A stretch of DNA of 64,000 nucleotides from Anaerosporobacter faecicola (lineage in GTDB: Bacteria; Bacillota; Clostridia; Lachnospirales; Lachnospiraceae): assembly GCF_012070565.1 (NCBI RefSeq), contig NZ_JAAQRO010000040.1:102460-166459 (forward strand), given 5' to 3'. The notes under the pieces were generated by a model, which saw nothing but the letters and a program-made list of their open reading frames with translations, did no database searches and was not told the DNA's origin. Within the stretch, counting starts at the first letter, position 1; each line of letters starts with the position of its first letter. Made by a program: the position numbers and the translations under genes. Positions 28,514 to 37,092 of this stretch are shown piece by piece.

Positions 28514-28750
28514 ATGACAAAGAAAAAGGAAAAACCAATTGACTTGAATAACATTAAGCCAGAAGAGCAGTTAAAATATGAAGTGGCAGAGGAACTTGGA
28601 TTATTGCCAAAGGTATTGGAAACTGGCTGGAAATCGTTATCAGCAAAAGAATCGGGAAGAATTGGTGGTATCATTACTAGAAAGAAAAAACAGATGAAGC
28701 AGGAAGCTTTGTTAAGAGAAGGACAAAATGAAGAATCCTCTTTATCGTAA
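28514..28750 (+). CDS. Alpha/beta-type small acid-soluble spore protein (minor, SspF-like)
   Basis: The 78-residue protein has the SASP pattern LKYEVAEELGLL ... GWKSLSAKESGRIGGIITRKKK. It carries the E-x-A-x-E-L-G region where the GPR germination protease would cut, and the conserved G-R-I-G-G motif. Such proteins coat spore DNA and protect it from UV and hydrolysis. A Lys/Glu-rich tail and a basic start are extra. AAGGAGAG lies 7 nt upstream. Its presence implies an endospore former. It stands alone between addA and a methyltransferase; I could not confidently place a forespore promoter. Confidence 0.82.
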   Translation: MTKKKEKPIDLNNIKPEEQLKYEVAEELGLLPKVLETGWKSLSAKESGRIGGIITRKKKQMKQEALLREGQNEESSLS

Positions 28751-28782
28751 TACTTGCGTTGTTTTTATATTGTTAGTATAAT

Positions 28783-28832
28783 AAGTAGCAGTAAAGGACG
28801 ATAACGATGTAACTCGTCCATATACGCTACTT
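28783..28832. repeat. Hairpin in the 28.8 kb intergenic region
   Basis: AAGTAGC (28783-28789) pairs with GCTACTT (28826-28832), and an inner GGACGA/TCGTCC helix lies between them. No T run follows, so it is not a standard terminator. A GGGTCAAA word of the dispersed repeat family lies just downstream at about 28838. Confidence 0.45.
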
Positions 28833-28891
28833 GAGGTGGGGTCAAATTGGCGCCGTCGTTCTACGACAATGAATTGGAAAAAGGTGAATAG

Positions 28892-29728
28892 ATGCAGGCA
28901 TATACAGGATTTGCACAGGTTTATGATATGTTTATGGATAACATTCCATATGATGACTGGTGTAGGTATTTAACGGAATTACTAGCGGAATATGGTGTCA
29001 AGGATGGAATCGTTCTTGATCTAGGCTGTGGGACAGGTAATGTTACAGAACGGCTTTCGAAAAAAGGCTACGATATGATTGGAATTGATAATGCAGAAGA
29101 GATGCTTTCTATTGCAATGGAGAAAGCGATGGATCAGGGAGATTCCATCTTATATCTATTACAGGATATGAGGGAGTTTGAATTATATGGTACCGTTTCT
29201 GCTGTTGTAAGCATTTGTGATAGTATGAACTATATCATGGAAGAAGATGACCTACGCGAGGTTTTTCGTCTAGTGAATAATTACTTAGATCGTCAGGGGA
29301 TATTTATCTTTGATATGAATACCGAATATAAGTACGAAACAATATTGGCAAATAATACCATAGCAGAAAATCGACCAAATGGTAGCTTTATCTGGGACAA
29401 TTACTACTATCCAGAGGAAAAAGTCAATGAGTATGACTTGACCATCTATGTGAAGGAAGATTTCGGAGAAGAAAATGAGACAGATCTAGACGATGAAAAT
29501 GAGGAAGAGTACGAAGAAGATGGCGAGGTATTCTATCGATTTGACGAAAAGCACTACCAAAAAGCATATTCCCTTGATACCGTGAAACGTTTAATAGAGG
29601 AAGCAGGAATGGAATTCGTCAATGCATTTGATGCATTTACCCATGATCCGGTGACACCAACAAGCGAAAGAATCTATATCATAGCAAGAGAAAAGCGCCA
29701 GGAACATAAGTACTACACAGAGGAGTAG
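28892..29728 (+). CDS. Class I SAM-dependent methyltransferase
   Basis: The 278-residue protein has the SAM-binding motif VLDLGCGTGN (about residues 46-55), the acidic residue in MIGIDNAEEM and a motif III-like VVSICDSMNYI. An acidic low-complexity stretch, TDLDDENEEEYEEDGE, interrupts the C-terminal half, where homologues usually have a short beta hairpin. The substrate cannot be read from sequence; small-molecule methyltransferases of this group are common in clostridia. A weak AAAAGGTG box precedes the ATG. hslO follows 61 bp downstream. Confidence 0.85.
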   Translation: MQAYTGFAQVYDMFMDNIPYDDWCRYLTELLAEYGVKDGIVLDLGCGTGNVTERLSKKGYDMIGIDNAEEMLSIAMEKAMDQGDSILYLLQDMREFELYGTVSAVVSICDSMNYIMEEDDLREVFRLVNNYLDRQGIFIFDMNTEYKYETILANNTIAENRPNGSFIWDNYYYPEEKVNEYDLTIYVKEDFGEENETDLDDENEEEYEEDGEVFYRFDEKHYQKAYSLDTVKRLIEEAGMEFVNAFDAFTHDPVTPTSERIYIIAREKRQEHKYYTEE

Positions 29729-29789
29729 GGTTTAGTAGGAGTAAGAGTAAGCCTATGAAGGAAATACGTTAGAAAGAATGGAGATTATT

Positions 29790-30668
29790 ATGTCAGATTA
29801 TATTGTTAGAGCAACCGCTGCCAATAACCAAATTCGTGCATTTGCAGCTACTACGAGAGATTTGGTTGAGGAAGCCAGATCCCGTCATAATACGAGTCCA
29901 GTTGCAACAGCGGCACTTGGCAGACTGCTAACAGCAGGAAGTATGATGGGAAGTATGATGAAAGGTGAGAAAGATCTACTTACTTTACAAATCAAGTGCA
30001 GTGGCCCTATCGGTGGTTTAACGGTAACAGCGGATTCGAAGGCAAATGTGAAAGGATATGTAAATAATCCAGAAGTTATGTTGCCTCCGAATGAAAAAGG
30101 AAAATTAGACGTGGGCAAAGCACTAGACCTTGGTGTTATGAATGTGATCAAGGATATGGGATTAAAAGAACCATATGTGGGACAAACCCATTTGGTTTCA
30201 GGTGAAATTGCAGAAGACTTAACCTATTACTATGCAACAAGTGAACAAGTTCCATCTTCTGTTGCATTAGGGGTCTTAATGAATAAGGATAATACCGTTC
30301 GTCGTGCAGGTGGATTTATCATACAATTAATGCCATTCGCAGATGAAGAAGTTATTGACAAGTTAGAGAAGAAGATTAAAGAAATCACTTCGATCACTGC
30401 TCTCTTGGACCAAGATATGACGCCTGAGATGATCTTAGAGCATGTACTTGGGGATTTTGGAGTTGAGTTCTTTGAAACGATTCCTACCAAATTTGATTGT
30501 AACTGTTCGAAAGAACGTGTAGAAAAAGCAATTGTTAGCATTGGAAAGAAAGATATTCAAGCAATGATTGATGATGGAGAACCAATTGAAGTAAACTGCC
30601 ATTTCTGTAATTCTCATTATACCTATACAATTGAAGAGTTAAAAGAAATCATAAAAAGAAGCAGGTAA
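29790..30668 (+). CDS. hslO: Redox-regulated chaperone Hsp33
   Basis: Hsp33 is a cytosolic holdase activated by oxidation of its zinc-binding cysteines. The four cysteines are present as C-x-C (C237, C239) and C-x2-C (C270, C273). The N-terminal domain has the family pattern TAALGRLLTAGSMMG followed by a KGEKDLLTLQIKCSGPIGG segment. I start at 29790 (MSDYIVRA, 292 residues) with GGAG 6 nt upstream; the ATG at 29778 lies inside the region of that box. A terminator follows. Confidence 0.95.
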   Translation: MSDYIVRATAANNQIRAFAATTRDLVEEARSRHNTSPVATAALGRLLTAGSMMGSMMKGEKDLLTLQIKCSGPIGGLTVTADSKANVKGYVNNPEVMLPPNEKGKLDVGKALDLGVMNVIKDMGLKEPYVGQTHLVSGEIAEDLTYYYATSEQVPSSVALGVLMNKDNTVRRAGGFIIQLMPFADEEVIDKLEKKIKEITSITALLDQDMTPEMILEHVLGDFGVEFFETIPTKFDCNCSKERVEKAIVSIGKKDIQAMIDDGEPIEVNCHFCNSHYTYTIEELKEIIKRSR

Positions 30669-30681
30669 ACTTACATGTAAG

Positions 30682-30717
30682 AAAGCGCCTATCAACTTGT
30701 GTTGGTGGGCGTGCTTT
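30682..30717 (+). terminator. Probable terminator of hslO
   Basis: AAAGC-GCCTATCAAC pairs with GTTGGTGGGC-GTGCTTT, with two G-U pairs and a small bulge, and is followed by ATT. The T run is short. Confidence 0.6.
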
Positions 30718-30718
30718 A

Positions 30719-30758
30719 TTCTATAATAGGAAAGTCCTCTGACTTTCCTATTATAGAA
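30719..30758. repeat. Perfect 18-bp inverted repeat with 4-nt loop
   Basis: TTCTATAATAGGAAAGTC and GACTTTCCTATTATAGAA pair perfectly around CTCT. No T tract follows on the plus strand. It lies directly behind the hslO terminator. Confidence 0.85.
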
Positions 30759-30783
30759 CCCTATGGGGCATACGTTTGTGAAA

Positions 30784-30812
30784 CATGTAATGCATGACAT
30801 AGCTCATTCGAA
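30784..30812. repeat. Partial copy of the fold-back element found at 52.1 kb
   Basis: CATGTAATGCATGACATAGC followed by TCATTCG aligns with TATGTAATACAAGACATAGT followed by TCATTCC at about 52159-52186 with only a few mismatches. Similarity fades afterwards (GAACACACTTTC against GGGCACGCTCTC). It is probably a decayed relative. Confidence 0.5.
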
Positions 30813-30905
30813 CACACTTTCATATGCAAAGCTTGAATTTATATATATGTACGAAGGAAGATAAAAGGATAATTTATTAAGAAAACACGTAGAAAGGAAA
30901 TTATT

Positions 30906-32972
30906 ATGAGAGAGTTAAAAGAAAAATATGTTTTCGGAAGAAATGCATTTCGTACATTTGAAGAAGGAATGGAGAAAGAATGGTTATTAACCAATGGGAT
31001 TGGTGGCTTTGCGAATCAATCAATCATTGGTGCCAATACACGAATCTACAGTGGATATCTGATCGCTTCCCTTGAAGCTCCTGTAGATCGAATGATGATC
31101 TTCCCTGGAACACATGAAATGGTTACTGTAGAGGGAAAAGAGATTGATCTTACAGCACAGGAATATATTAAAGAATGGAAACGAGGTTATACGTATCTCA
31201 ATCGCTTTACGTTAGATATTCTGCCTACTTATACATATCAGATCAATGATTTGTGTATGAAGAAGACCATTGCGATGGAGCATGGAAAGAATACTAGTGT
31301 CGTATGCTACGAGATTACCAATGGAATGAAAGAAGCAACCTTGGCTATTACACCAATGTTTACCTATCGAGATTTTGGAGGGACCAAAGAGCGGGCAGAA
31401 TTGAAATTTCAAAAGGTATTTCGTAATTATCCGGGTTCACAAGATAAGAAGTATCTGGCGCTTATACCGGAAGAGAATAGAGAAATCACCATTGGCTTCT
31501 ATGCATCAGAAGGTACATATTATGACCGTTCCCAGAAACCAGTTTCCATGGCAACACCAAATTATCTGATTGAGGAAAATCAAGTATATCCCATCGATCA
31601 GCGTACGGGTTTCTTAGGTGTGGATAACCACATAACCCCATATGATGTGATTGTAACGCTTGCTCCATATGAGACGAAACGGTTTTATCTCAAATGTACC
31701 ATTGAAATAATGGATGACAAAGACGGATTTGATATAGCAGAGGAGTATCGGGATCGAATGATGCAATTATTAGATCAGGTACCTTATCAGACATCATTAA
31801 CGCGACGACTTGCATGGGGAGCAGATGCATTTCTAGTTGATCGTAAATCCACAGGACATAAGACCATTCTAGCTGGTTATCCATGGTTTGCAGACTGGGG
31901 AAGAGATACGATGATCGCACTGCAAGGACTGACGATGGCAACGGGAAGATATGAAGATGCACGTTCTGTGTTGGAATCCTTTTCTTATTATGTAAGTGAA
32001 GGAATGATTCCAAATGTATTTCCTAACAATGGAAAAGAAGAACCGAGATACAATACCATTGATGCATCGTTGTGGTATTTTTATTCGGTGGATCGGTATT
32101 TGTCATATACAGGAAACGAAGAGGATTATACTTTTATAAAAGAAAAGATCTATCCATATTTAAAGCAGATTATCACAGCATACAAAGAGGGTACACGATA
32201 TGGAATCCATATGGATACGGATTATCTCATTGAAGGAGGAAGTGACTTTGACCAATTAACCTGGATGGACGTTCGCGTGGGTGACTTAGTTGTAACACCG
32301 CGGCATGGAAAAGCGGTTGAGATTAATGCGTTATGGTATAATGCCCTAAAAGTAATGGAGAAGTTAGCAATTAAGTTTGGGGAAGATTCTGCACAATATT
32401 GTGGATTAGCATCCCTCGTAAAGGCATCCTTTGTGGATAAGTTCTGGAATAAGGAGGATTGTTGTCTCTTTGATGTAATTGAGAAAAAAGACGGAGTGGA
32501 GATTCCAGATTCAAAGATTAGACCAAATCAGATCTGGGCGGTATCCCTTCCCTACACAATGCTACCAGAAGAAAAAGAAATGCAGGTTGTAAATCGGGTA
32601 TATCATGATCTATATACGCCATATGGAATTCGTTCCTTATCCAATCATGATCCCGCGTATAAGAAACAATACATTGGGAAATTGATCAACAGGGATCTTG
32701 CTTACCATATGGGAACTGCGTGGGCTTATATATCAGGTGCATTTATTACTGCGTATTGTAAGGTGAATAAACATAGCAAAGATGCGGTGCTTCATGCAAA
32801 AGAGATGTGCGAATATTTCGAAGATCATATGCAGGATGGATGCTTAAGCGGAATTGCAGAGATTTTTGATGGGGATAATACTTGTACTAGTCGAGGTTGT
32901 TATACACAAGCCTGGAGCGTGGGAGAAATTCTGCGTGCATATACAGAAGATGTACTTCCGTATCTATCTTGA
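30906..32972 (+). CDS. Glycogen debranching-type enzyme (amylo-alpha-1,6-glucosidase family)
   Basis: The 688-residue protein has an N-terminal beta-sandwich domain (WLLTNGIGGFANQSIIGANTR) and a C-terminal (alpha/alpha)6 catalytic domain. The latter includes WFADWGRDTMIALQGL, SLWYFYSVDRYL, LTWMDVRVG and GCYTQAWSVGEILRAY, with conserved acidic residues in WGRD and WMD. This is the archaeal/bacterial GDE family, which hydrolyses alpha-1,6 branch points in glycogen or related glucans. No signal peptide is visible, so it should act on intracellular glycogen. An AGAAAGGAAA box precedes the ATG. It stands alone rather than in a glg operon. Confidence 0.9.
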   Translation: MRELKEKYVFGRNAFRTFEEGMEKEWLLTNGIGGFANQSIIGANTRIYSGYLIASLEAPVDRMMIFPGTHEMVTVEGKEIDLTAQEYIKEWKRGYTYLNRFTLDILPTYTYQINDLCMKKTIAMEHGKNTSVVCYEITNGMKEATLAITPMFTYRDFGGTKERAELKFQKVFRNYPGSQDKKYLALIPEENREITIGFYASEGTYYDRSQKPVSMATPNYLIEENQVYPIDQRTGFLGVDNHITPYDVIVTLAPYETKRFYLKCTIEIMDDKDGFDIAEEYRDRMMQLLDQVPYQTSLTRRLAWGADAFLVDRKSTGHKTILAGYPWFADWGRDTMIALQGLTMATGRYEDARSVLESFSYYVSEGMIPNVFPNNGKEEPRYNTIDASLWYFYSVDRYLSYTGNEEDYTFIKEKIYPYLKQIITAYKEGTRYGIHMDTDYLIEGGSDFDQLTWMDVRVGDLVVTPRHGKAVEINALWYNALKVMEKLAIKFGEDSAQYCGLASLVKASFVDKFWNKEDCCLFDVIEKKDGVEIPDSKIRPNQIWAVSLPYTMLPEEKEMQVVNRVYHDLYTPYGIRSLSNHDPAYKKQYIGKLINRDLAYHMGTAWAYISGAFITAYCKVNKHSKDAVLHAKEMCEYFEDHMQDGCLSGIAEIFDGDNTCTSRGCYTQAWSVGEILRAYTEDVLPYLS

Positions 32973-33156
32973 CAACATTTGTCGGTTCAATCATGTTTTC
33001 CTTTTGAGAAAAACATGGTATGATTAACAATAGGATTTACTGGAAAAGGATTTTCTACTGGTGTTTTGCTGTCACAGGAACCCAGTAGGAAATCCATGTA
33101 TCTTTCGTTGGATATATAGGGCTATACTAGATAAGTTAATAATGGAGGAAAGAAAA

Positions 33157-34179
33157 ATGAATACAGTAGAATATATCGTAGAAACAATTGGAAAGTTAGT
33201 AAACATACCAAGTCCTTCGGGATTCGCCCACAAAGCGATTGCATTTGTTAAAGAGGAAGCAGAACGCTTCGGCTTTACTTGTGATTTAAATCAAAAAGGT
33301 GGCTTAATAATTCATGTGCCTGGAAAGGTAGAGGAAACCATTGGTCTTTCTGCACATGTGGATACGTTGGGGGCAATGGTCCGTTCCATAAATAGTGATG
33401 GTACCCTTCGTTTTACTAGTGTAGGTGGTTTTACGATGCAGAGTATTGAAGGCAGTTACTGTACGATTCACACAAGAGACGGAAAAGAATATACAGGAAC
33501 TATTTTAGCGAACAGTCCTTCTGTACATACCTTTGATGATGCCAGAACATTGGAACGAAAAGAAGCAAATATGCACATTCGCATTGATGAAATTGTGAAG
33601 AAGGACGAAGATGTGAAAGCCTTAGGAATTGAAACGGGAGATTATGTGAGTTTTGATCCAAAGTTCTCCTATACAGAGTCTGGTTTTATCAAATCAAGAC
33701 ATCTAGATGACAAAGCTAGTGTAGGTGTACTTTTAGGGTTACTTAAAGATATGTCTGAAGAAAATAAAACACCGGAGAAGAACATTGAAATCCTGATTAG
33801 CAACTATGAGGAAGTAGGATTCGGTGCAAGCTATCTACCTGCCAACATCACCGAATTCCTTGCAGTTGATATGGGGGCTTTAGGAGATGATTTGAACGGT
33901 ACAGAGTATGCTGTTTCTATCTGTGCGAAGGATTCTACGGGACCATACGATTATGAGTTAACAACAAGATTGGTACAGATAGCAAAAGAAAAGAAATTAG
34001 ATTATGCTATAGATATCTTCCCACACTACGGTTCAGATGTATCTGCTGCTTATCATGGTGGCAATAACATTAAGGGTGCATTAATTGGACAAGGAATTCA
34101 TGCTTCCCATGGTATGGAGAGAACACATAAAACAGCATTAAAGAATACGTTAGAATTACTAAAGGGATATGTACTATAA
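33157..34179 (+). CDS. M42-family metallopeptidase (glutamyl aminopeptidase/endoglucanase M family)
   Basis: The zinc ligands and catalytic residues of M42 peptidases are visible: H and D in SAHVDTLGAM, D in RHLDDKAS, the glutamate pair in NYEEVGFGAS, D in AVDMGA and H in the final GIHASHGMERTH segment. I start at 33157 (MNTVEYIVE, 340 residues) after a GGAGG box with 8-nt spacing; the frame upstream to 33061 has no support. M42 enzymes form dodecameric cytosolic aminopeptidases that trim peptides. pepT follows 90 bp downstream, so the two may form a peptide-utilisation unit. Confidence 0.93.
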   Translation: MNTVEYIVETIGKLVNIPSPSGFAHKAIAFVKEEAERFGFTCDLNQKGGLIIHVPGKVEETIGLSAHVDTLGAMVRSINSDGTLRFTSVGGFTMQSIEGSYCTIHTRDGKEYTGTILANSPSVHTFDDARTLERKEANMHIRIDEIVKKDEDVKALGIETGDYVSFDPKFSYTESGFIKSRHLDDKASVGVLLGLLKDMSEENKTPEKNIEILISNYEEVGFGASYLPANITEFLAVDMGALGDDLNGTEYAVSICAKDSTGPYDYELTTRLVQIAKEKKLDYAIDIFPHYGSDVSAAYHGGNNIKGALIGQGIHASHGMERTHKTALKNTLELLKGYVL

Positions 34180-34269
34180 CTTGCAAAGTATTTCGTACTT
34201 GTGTTGTAAATCAGTATGGGTAGTTGAAGCAAAAAACAAGATAGGTCGGTAAATAGGAGGATAGAAGAG

Positions 34270-35484
34270 ATGAATATTACAGAACGCTTTTTACATTATG
34301 TTAGTTTTCACACAACATCAGATCCAACTAGTACATCGGTTCCTAGTACGGAAAGACAAAAAGTACTTGGGGCTGCATTAGTGGAAGAGATGAAGAAGAT
34401 GGGAATTACCGATGCCATGATGGATCAGTATGGATACGTGTATGGTACCATTGAAGCTACCAAAGGATATGAAGAAAAACCATATATTGGTTTGATTGCA
34501 CATATGGATACATCCGATGCAATTTCAGGTGAAAATATTCAGGCAAGAATTGTTAAGAACTATGATGGGAAGGATATTCTACTAAATAAAGAGAAGAATA
34601 TTGTTATGCGCACGAAAGAATTTGCTCATCTATTAGATTATGTTGGACAAGACTTAATTGTTACAGATGGTACAACGTTGCTAGGTGCTGACGATAAAGC
34701 GGGAATAGCAGAAATCTTAACACTAGCAGAAACCCTTTTATCTTCTGATGAAATCCCTCATGGTAGAATTCGAATTGGATTTACACCAGATGAAGAGATT
34801 GGAGCAGGAGCAGACCATTTTGATGTAGAGAACTTCAATGTTGATTTTGCTTATACCGTAGATGGAGGAAAATTAGGAGAATTGGAGTATGAAAACTTCA
34901 ATGCGGCTAGTGCAAAAGTAATTGTACATGGTGTGAATATCCATCCAGGGGAAGCAAAGAATAAGATGAAAAATGCAATTCTTATGGGAATTGAATTCAA
35001 TGGAATGTTGCCACCTCATGAAATCCCTGCTTGTACAGAAGGCTACGAAGGATTTGAACACTTAGCTTCTATAACAGGAAATGAAGAAGAAACCACACTG
35101 GAGTATATCATTCGAGATCATGATATGGAGAAATTCCAAGCGAAGAAAGCGATGTTTGAAAAGATCACTGCGTACCTTAATGACAAGCACGGAGAAGGAA
35201 CCTATGAACTGCAAATAAAAGATAGTTATTATAACATGAAAGAAAAGATTGCAAATCATATGGAGATTGTGGATCGTGCGAAACAAGCAATGGAGAAGGT
35301 TGGTGTAGAACCAATTGTTGTACCGATTCGTGGTGGTACAGATGGTGCTCGTTTATCCTATATGGGGCTTCCTTGTCCAAATCTATCGACAGGTGGTCAT
35401 AATTTCCATGGTCGATATGAGTATATACCTGTACAATCTTTGGAGAAAATGGTGCAAGTTTTACAAGAAATAATAAAAGCATAG
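34270..35484 (+). CDS. pepT: Peptidase T (tripeptide aminopeptidase)
   Basis: This M20B zinc aminopeptidase removes the N-terminal residue of tripeptides. Metal and catalytic motifs are in order: [32 protein letters not shown] with the catalytic and ligand glutamates, YTVDGG and the C-terminal [13 protein letters not shown] with the last histidine ligand. The dimerisation domain lies in the middle, including the HPGEAKNKM segment. The 404-residue length is standard. AGGAGG stands 9 nt before the ATG. Confidence 0.96.
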   Translation: MNITERFLHYVSFHTTSDPTSTSVPSTERQKVLGAALVEEMKKMGITDAMMDQYGYVYGTIEATKGYEEKPYIGLIAHMDTSDAISGENIQARIVKNYDGKDILLNKEKNIVMRTKEFAHLLDYVGQDLIVTDGTTLLGADDKAGIAEILTLAETLLSSDEIPHGRIRIGFTPDEEIGAGADHFDVENFNVDFAYTVDGGKLGELEYENFNAASAKVIVHGVNIHPGEAKNKMKNAILMGIEFNGMLPPHEIPACTEGYEGFEHLASITGNEEETTLEYIIRDHDMEKFQAKKAMFEKITAYLNDKHGEGTYELQIKDSYYNMKEKIANHMEIVDRAKQAMEKVGVEPIVVPIRGGTDGARLSYMGLPCPNLSTGGHNFHGRYEYIPVQSLEKMVQVLQEIIKA

Positions 35485-35575
35485 CAAAAAAAATCATGTT
35501 CTGCTATAATAGGCTATGATTAAGTGAAGTAAAGTGCTGCAGTGATAAAATATTTGGAGTATGGAGGTAGAGATT

Positions 35576-36826
35576 ATGTTTTCATTTGATGAAATCAAAT
35601 TAAGTGATCCTGAGCTAGCAGAAGCAATGAAGAAGGAATTCAACCGACAGGAAGACCACATTGAATTAATAGCTTCTGAGAACTTTGTTAGTAAGGCGGT
35701 AATGGCAGCCATGGGCAGTCCATTAACTAATAAGTATGCAGAAGGATATCCTGGAAAAAGATATTATGGTGGATGTGAGTTTGTTGATATTGCAGAAGAA
35801 TTAGCGATTAATCGTGCCAAACAGTTATTCGGCTGTACGTATGCCAATGTACAACCTCACTCTGGTGCACAAGCAAATATGGCAGTATTCTTTGCTTTAG
35901 TAAAACCAGGTGACACAGTTATGGGGATGAGTCTAGCGGATGGCGGACACTTAACACATGGAAGTCCAGTTAATATGTCAGGAACCTATTTCCATATCGT
36001 TTCTTATGGAGTAGATGAGAACGGATTTATTGATTATGATGCAGTGCGTAAGATCGCATTAGAAAATAAACCGAAATTAATTGTAGCAGGTGCAAGTGCA
36101 TATCCTAGAAAGATTGATTTTAAGAAATTTAGAGAGATTGCAGATGAAGTTGGTGCATTCTTAATGGTTGATATGGCTCACATTGCAGGGTTAGTAGCGG
36201 CAGGTCTTCATGAGAGTCCAATTCCATATGCACATGTGACAACAACTACAACACATAAAACATTACGTGGACCAAGAGGCGGTATGATCTTATCCAGCGA
36301 AGAATTTGCAACAGAACATAAATTAAACAAAGCAATCTTCCCTGGAATTCAAGGTGGTCCATTGATGCATGTAATTGCTGCAAAAGCAGTATGTTTTAAA
36401 GAAGCATTGGATCCAAGCTTCAAGGAATATGCGAAGAACATTGTAGACAATGCGAAAGCCCTAGCAGATGGTTTAATGAACAGAGGATTCAAGCTTGTAT
36501 CTAATGGTACCGATAATCATCTGATGTTAGTGGATCTTCAGAATATGGGTGTTACAGGAAAAGAAACGGAAAAATTATTAGATGCAGCCAATATTACATG
36601 TAATAAGAATGCCATTCCAAATGATCCTGCCTCTCCTTTCATTACAAGTGGTATCCGTCTTGGAACAGCAGCGGTTACAACAAGAGGAATGAAAGCAGCA
36701 GATATGGATCAAATTGCAGAAGCTATTTCGTTACTAGTAAAAGATGTGGATGCCAACAAGGAACAGGCAATGGCAATTGTAAAAGCGCTGACAGATCGTT
36801 ATCCTTTGTATAAATTAAACGTTTAA
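35576..36826 (+). CDS. glyA: Serine hydroxymethyltransferase
   Basis: This PLP enzyme interconverts serine and glycine and supplies one-carbon units to folate. The PLP lysine is K228 in [14 protein letters not shown]. Other family segments are [28 protein letters not shown] and [14 protein letters not shown] start at 35576 (MFSFDEIKL, 416 residues) because GGAGG lies 8 nt upstream; the ATG at 35561 overlaps that box. It has its own strong terminator. Confidence 0.97.
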   Translation: MFSFDEIKLSDPELAEAMKKEFNRQEDHIELIASENFVSKAVMAAMGSPLTNKYAEGYPGKRYYGGCEFVDIAEELAINRAKQLFGCTYANVQPHSGAQANMAVFFALVKPGDTVMGMSLADGGHLTHGSPVNMSGTYFHIVSYGVDENGFIDYDAVRKIALENKPKLIVAGASAYPRKIDFKKFREIADEVGAFLMVDMAHIAGLVAAGLHESPIPYAHVTTTTTHKTLRGPRGGMILSSEEFATEHKLNKAIFPGIQGGPLMHVIAAKAVCFKEALDPSFKEYAKNIVDNAKALADGLMNRGFKLVSNGTDNHLMLVDLQNMGVTGKETEKLLDAANITCNKNAIPNDPASPFITSGIRLGTAAVTTRGMKAADMDQIAEAISLLVKDVDANKEQAMAIVKALTDRYPLYKLNV

Positions 36827-36851
36827 GAAATGATAACCTTGGAACCAATGG

Positions 36852-36906
36852 AAAAAGAACAAGAAAATAGTCGCAATCGAGCGCGTTATTTTCTTGTTCT
36901 TTTTTT
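36852..36906 (+). terminator. Intrinsic terminator of glyA
   Basis: AAAAAGAACAAGAAAATA pairs with TATTTTCTTGTTCTTTTT around a GC-containing loop of about 17 nt; T residues follow. Confidence 0.88.
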
Positions 36907-37092
36907 ATTTTTCTTTATTTGTTTAGTTTCACAGTCTAATTTACAAATAAAAAACGCACATTAAAAACTAAAAATTAGAAATTTCGAAAATTAGCGAAAA
37001 AAACTCTTGACACATTGGTAAAAATGTGTAAAAATTAGAGATAAGAAGGGGAAATGGTATACAATGTGTATAACGTCTGAGGAGGTAAAGAT

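Noticed and set aside
37007..37035. Promoter of the chemotaxis receptor
   Set aside because: The TTGACA is perfect but no acceptable -10 occurs at 16-18 bp; a flagellar sigma-D promoter was not evident either.
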